From assembly GCA_015657635.1 (NCBI GenBank), contig JACDQM010000125.1, positions 1 through 48,796 of the forward strand: a DNA stretch of 48,796 nt, in the 5' to 3' direction. The notes under the pieces are model-generated. The model made no database searches. It was given only the letters and a program-made list of their open reading frames with translations, and was not told the origin of the DNA. The DNA comes from Roseateles sp. (GTDB lineage: Bacteria; Pseudomonadota; Gammaproteobacteria; Burkholderiales; Burkholderiaceae_C). Shown here piece after piece: positions 41,503 to 48,796 of this stretch. Numbering within the stretch: position 1 is the first letter of the stretch; each line of letters starts with the position of its first letter. Both the position numbers and the translations under genes were made by a program.

Positions 41503-42641
41503 CGAGCACGCGTCTGATCCACAACGCCCGCGTCGTGCTGGCTGGCGAGACCATCCAGGGTCAGGTCTTGATCGAGGACGGCCGCATCGCCGCCGTCGAC
41601 CAAGGCCGCAGCAGCCTGCCGCAGGCCGAGGACTGGGGCGGCGACTGGCTGCTGCCCGGCCTGGTGGAGGTGCATACCGACAATCTGGAGCGCCATGTGA
41701 CGCCGCGTCCCAAGATCGTCTTCCCGATGCTGGGCGCGCTGCAGGCGCATGACGCCGAGGTGGCGGCCGCCGGAATCACGACGGTGTTCGATGCTATCGG
41801 CGTGGGCGATCCTTACGGCGTGGGCTTTCGCGCGCGCAGCCAGGCCGAGGTACTGGGCCTGCTGGACAAGCTCGACGCGGCCGGTGCACTGCGCGCCGAC
41901 CACCTGATCCACATCCGCTGCGAGCTGCCGGCGCCGAATGCGCGCGAGCTGTTCGAGCCCTTTGCCCACCATCCGCGCTTGAAGCTGCTCTCGCTGATGG
42001 ACCACACGCCCGGCCAGCGCCAGTGGACCGACATCGAGCATGCGCGCATCTACTACACCGGCAAGAAGGGCTGGACCGACGCGCAGTTCGACGAAGAGGT
42101 GCGCATCGCGCCGCAGCGCCAGGCCGAGTACGCCGAGCCGAACCGCGCCTGGTTCGCCGACTTCGCGCGCCAGCATGGCGTGGCCCTGGCCACGCATGAC
42201 GACACCACCATCGCCCATGTGGACGAGGCGCTGGCGCTCGGCGCGCAGATGAGCGAGTTCCCGACCACGCTGCTGGCGGCCCGCCATGCCAAGCAGCAGG
42301 GGCTGGCGACCGTGGCTGGCGCGCCGAACGTGATCCGCGGCGGCTCGCACTCGGGCAATGTGGCCGCGTTGGCGCTGGCACGTGAGGGCGTGCTGGACAT
42401 GCTGTCCTCCGACTATGTGCCCACCAGCCTCTTGCAGGCCGCCTGGCGCCTGCAGCGCGAAGCCGGCTTCTCGCCCGCCGAGGCGATGCGCATCGTCAGC
42501 CTGAACCCGGCCCAGGCCTGCGGCCTGCACGACCGCGGCCAGATTGCACCTGGCCTGCGCGCCGACCTGCTGCGCGTCAGCGAGGTGGACGATTTTCCTG
42601 TCGTGCGCGAGGTGCTGGTTCAGGGTCGGCGCGTCGCCTGA
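41499..42641 (+). CDS. phnM: Alpha-D-ribose 1-methylphosphonate 5-triphosphate diphosphatase PhnM
   Basis: A 380-residue amidohydrolase-fold enzyme that removes pyrophosphate from the ribosyl phosphonate triphosphate before PhnJ acts. Family parts: WLLPGLVEVHTDNLERHVTP, GITTVFDAIGVGDPYG, LLSLMDHTPGQRQW, LATHDDTTIAHVDEA and APNVIRGGSHSGNVAA. It ends the GHIJ-GNAT-KLM operon; no phnN follows within the window. The start overlaps phnL (ATGA). Confidence 0.95.
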   Translation: MTSTRLIHNARVVLAGETIQGQVLIEDGRIAAVDQGRSSLPQAEDWGGDWLLPGLVEVHTDNLERHVTPRPKIVFPMLGALQAHDAEVAAAGITTVFDAIGVGDPYGVGFRARSQAEVLGLLDKLDAAGALRADHLIHIRCELPAPNARELFEPFAHHPRLKLLSLMDHTPGQRQWTDIEHARIYYTGKKGWTDAQFDEEVRIAPQRQAEYAEPNRAWFADFARQHGVALATHDDTTIAHVDEALALGAQMSEFPTTLLAARHAKQQGLATVAGAPNVIRGGSHSGNVAALALAREGVLDMLSSDYVPTSLLQAAWRLQREAGFSPAEAMRIVSLNPAQACGLHDRGQIAPGLRADLLRVSEVDDFPVVREVLVQGRRVA

Positions 42642-42672
42642 GACGGCGCCGTCCAAGTGTGGTGGCAAGATC

Positions 42673-42697
42673 GGGCCTCCTGATTGAGAAGAGGCCC
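42673..42697 (+). promoter_or_regulatory. Hairpin covering the DUF4197 ribosome binding site
   Basis: GGGCCTC (42673-42679) and GAGGCCC (42691-42697) form a 7-bp stem with an 11-base loop. The second arm contains the GAGG Shine-Dalgarno of the gene starting at 42701, so folding would hide it. It may also serve as the end of the phn transcript, though no T tract follows. Confidence 0.4.
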
Positions 42698-42700
42698 GCC

Positions 42701-43384
42701 ATGTCCCTGCACCGTCGACACTTCACCTGCGCCGCACTGGCGCTGCCCTTCGGCCTGAGCGCGGCGCAGGCAGCCGGCCTCACCGAGACCGATGCGGCAT
42801 CCGGCATCCGCGCTGCGCTGGAGCGCGGCGCCAGTGCCGCGGTCAGCCAGCTGGGCCGCAATGATGGCTTCCTGGGCAATCCGCTGGTGCGTATCGAGCT
42901 GCCCGGCTATCTGAAGGACGCCGTCAAGGTGCTGAAGGCCACCGGCCAGGGCAAGCGCGTGGATGAGCTGGTCACCGCGATGAACCGCGCGGCCGAGGCG
43001 GCGGTGCCAGAGGCCAGGCCGCTGCTGGTCAATGCGGTGAAGTCCATGAGCGTGGAGGACGGGCTGAAGCTGCTGCGCGGTGGCGACGATGCGGTGACGC
43101 AGTTCTTCGCCGCCAAGACGCGCGCGCCGCTGACCGAGAAGTTCCTGCCCATCGTGACCAAGAGCACCGAGAAGGTGGCTTTGGCCGACAAGTACAACGC
43201 GGTGGCCGGCAAGGCCCTGGGTCTGGGTCTGGTCAAGCCCGAGGACGCCAATATCCAGGGTTATGTCACGCGCCGCGCACTGGACGGCCTGTTCCTGATG
43301 ATTGCCCAGGAAGAGAAGAAGATCCGCCAGGACCCGGTGGGCAGCGGCAGCGCCCTGCTGAAAAAGGTTTTCGGAGGACTCTGA
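42701..43384 (+). CDS. DUF4197 exported protein
   Basis: A 227-residue protein with a signal peptide containing Arg-Arg (MSLHRRHFTCAALALPFGLS, cleavage near AQA at about 24). The DUF4197 domain follows: AASGIRAALERGASAAVSQLGRNDGFLGNPLVRIELP, then ALFSMSVEDG-like KSMSVEDGLKLLRGGDDAVTQFF, and a C-terminal YVTRRALDGLFLMIAQEEKKIRQDP. Helical and probably periplasmic; function unknown. I chose the ATG at 42701 because it gives the signal peptide. It is followed 2 bases later by the PPOX-type gene. Confidence 0.88.
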   Translation: MSLHRRHFTCAALALPFGLSAAQAAGLTETDAASGIRAALERGASAAVSQLGRNDGFLGNPLVRIELPGYLKDAVKVLKATGQGKRVDELVTAMNRAAEAAVPEARPLLVNAVKSMSVEDGLKLLRGGDDAVTQFFAAKTRAPLTEKFLPIVTKSTEKVALADKYNAVAGKALGLGLVKPEDANIQGYVTRRALDGLFLMIAQEEKKIRQDPVGSGSALLKKVFGGL

Positions 43385-43386
43385 AC

Positions 43387-44073
43387 ATGGACAAGGACGA
43401 CGCACCCTGGCAAGACCGCCGCCACGACCTGGCCGATCTGGCCGCGCTGCGCGAGATCTACCCGGATCCGGCGCAGGCTGGCGCCGCGGCACGTGCCTCG
43501 CTGGACAAGGAGTGCGATCACATCCATGCGCTCTACCGCCCCTTCATCGAGGCCTCGCCTTTCTGCGTGCTGGCCACGCGCAATGCCGAGACCGGCCGCA
43601 TCGACAGTTCGCCGCGCGGTGACGCGCCGGGCACGCTGGTCGAGGTGGTCGATGAAGGGCGCACGCTCTTGATGCCCGACCGGCGCGGCAACAACCGCAT
43701 CGATAGCCTGCGCAATCTGCTCAGCGATCCCGAGCTGTCGCTGCTGTTCCTGATCCCCGGCATCGGCGAGGCCTTCCGCGTGATGGGCCGCGGGCGGCTC
43801 AGCGCCGCACCGGCGCTGCTGCAGCGCTTTGCGGTCGACGGCCCGGACGGTGAAGGCAGGCTGCCGCGTTCGGTGCTGGTGGTCGAGGTGAACAAGGTGT
43901 TCTTCCAGTGCGCCCGCGCGGTCAAGCGCTCGGGGCTGTGGGATGCGGCGGCGCAGCGTCAGCGTGCCAGCCTGCCGTCGACCGGCCGCATCATCGCCGG
44001 GCTGAGCCAGGGTTTTGACGGCAGCAGCTACGACGCAGCGCTGGAGGCGCGCCAGCAGGCGACACTGTACTGA
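43387..44073 (+). CDS. PPOX-type FMN-dependent flavoprotein (MSMEG_1061 family)
   Basis: A 228-residue split-barrel flavin-binding protein related to pyridoxamine 5'-phosphate oxidase. Typical parts: FIEASPFCVLATRNAETGRIDSSPRGDAPG, LLMPDRRGNNRIDSLRNLL and LLFLIPGIGEAFRVMGRGRLS. KVFFQCARAVKRSGLW closes the domain. Such proteins reduce or oxidise small substrates using FMN; the substrate is unknown. A GGAGG lies about 10 bases before the ATG, inside the end of the DUF4197 gene, so the two probably share an operon. Confidence 0.88.
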   Translation: MDKDDAPWQDRRHDLADLAALREIYPDPAQAGAAARASLDKECDHIHALYRPFIEASPFCVLATRNAETGRIDSSPRGDAPGTLVEVVDEGRTLLMPDRRGNNRIDSLRNLLSDPELSLLFLIPGIGEAFRVMGRGRLSAAPALLQRFAVDGPDGEGRLPRSVLVVEVNKVFFQCARAVKRSGLWDAAAQRQRASLPSTGRIIAGLSQGFDGSSYDAALEARQQATLY

Positions 44074-44171
44074 GCTTCATCGCTGCAGCGCATATCGAAG
44101 CAACGATTCGTTCTTTGACCTGCAGCCGCTCGCTGGCTACGCTTGGCTCCCCTGAAAAGCGAAGCGCGAGC

Positions 44172-44597
44172 ATGAGCAGCAGCCGCATCTGCGACGACAA
44201 CTCCCGGTCCACAGGCCGCACGCCGCTGGTCGGCCTGATGGCTCAACAACAGCTGCAGCTGGCCTGCCTGTGCGCGGCCTGGTGCCGGCTTTGCGAGGCC
44301 TATGAGCCGGTGCTGGCCGAGGTCGGCGCCGAGTTCGCCGCCGAAGGCGTGGCCTTGCAATTGCACTGGATCGACATCGAGGACCAGGCCGAGTTGGTGG
44401 GCGATTTCGATGTCGAGACCTTCCCGACGCTGGTGCTGCTGGACGAGCAGCAGGTGCACTTCGCCGGCCCGCTGACGCCGCAGCCCGAGACCTTGCGCCG
44501 GCTGCTGCGCGCCTTGCTGGCCGACCTGACGGAGCGCCGCTCTGCGGTACCCCCTGAGGTCGAGGCGTTCGCACGGCGTCTGCGCGCCCGCGCCTGA
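44172..44597 (+). CDS. Thioredoxin-like protein
   Basis: A 141-residue cytoplasmic thioredoxin-fold protein. The redox motif is WCRLC (Trp37, Cys38, Cys41), in place of the usual WCGPC, after a beta strand LACLCAAW that holds another cysteine. DIEDQAELVGDFDVETFPTLVLL gives the conserved cis-Pro (FPT). The start is uncertain: ATG 44172 gives an unusual polar N-terminus, and ATG 44238 (MAQQQLQLAC) fits the fold closely. It likely reduces protein disulfides, but the altered motif may change its redox potential. Confidence 0.78.
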   Translation: MSSSRICDDNSRSTGRTPLVGLMAQQQLQLACLCAAWCRLCEAYEPVLAEVGAEFAAEGVALQLHWIDIEDQAELVGDFDVETFPTLVLLDEQQVHFAGPLTPQPETLRRLLRALLADLTERRSAVPPEVEAFARRLRARA

Positions 44598-44684
44598 TTC
44601 GTGCCCCCTGGGCTGGCCGCCCCGGCTGTGACCGATACTTGGCGGGCCCGCCACTGATCGCCCCTGCAGCCGCAAGTCGCTCCG

Positions 44685-48796
<4,112 letters not shown>

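Overview
The window looks like chromosomal DNA of a high-GC betaproteobacterium of the order Burkholderiales, most likely from the Roseateles/Rubrivivax/Leptothrix side. The markers are a DUF3567 protein (a family nearly restricted to Burkholderiales), a PhaM-type PHA-granule regulator, a glcDEF operon, strong GC3 bias that leaves long antisense open frames, and many ATGA/GTGA start-stop overlaps. I found no rRNA, tRNA, insertion sequence, phage gene or CRISPR array.

Layout. 145-3450: a Ser/Thr kinase with a C-terminal TPR-like region behind its ECF sigma factor. 3678-5208: a degenerate GGDEF protein and an EamA transporter gene broken by an in-frame TGA. 5213-8137: a compact minus-strand cassette of a Tat-signal protein, a PqqD-like chaperone, an HprK-related kinase and a nucleotidyltransferase. 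This is an HPr-rel-A-type system with no known function and is the best candidate here for undescribed biology. 8379-9754: a second degenerate GGDEF protein and a SpoIIAA-like protein. 9873-11534: a PafA-like lipoprotein phosphatase. 11790-15631: glycolate oxidase glcDEF. 15742-16503: an IclR regulator, divergent from a five-gene operon at 16609-21574 (SDR, flavin monooxygenase, bile-acid-symporter-family carrier, epimerase, EamA carrier). 21650-26067: housekeeping and small genes (solute-binding-like protein, FIST protein, PhaM, retropepsin-like protease, VOC protein, small membrane protein).

26473-42641 is a split phosphonate-use locus. phnCDE (uptake) plus a PhnZ-like HD oxygenase form the first unit. 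phnF with a DUF1045 2H-phosphoesterase-like gene faces phnGHIJ-GNAT-phnKLM (C-P lyase core) in the second. Both phn units carry the same 11-mer, GGTCTAGATGA, upstream, which looks like a shared PhnF operator. The transporter unit also has a PHO-box-like direct repeat. Between the units lie a tandem AAA+ ATPase, the DUF3567 gene, a DUF3108 protein and a fumarylacetoacetase-family enzyme. phnD contains an in-frame TAG.

42701-48796: a DUF4197 protein, a PPOX-type flavoprotein, a thioredoxin-like protein and a large CHASE/PAS hybrid histidine kinase whose last part carries two single-base frameshifts and runs off the window. With the EamA TGA, the phnD TAG and an apparent extra C in a small membrane-protein gene, there are five gene-breaking lesions in 49 kb. 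They are either consensus errors or real decay, and read-level data would decide.
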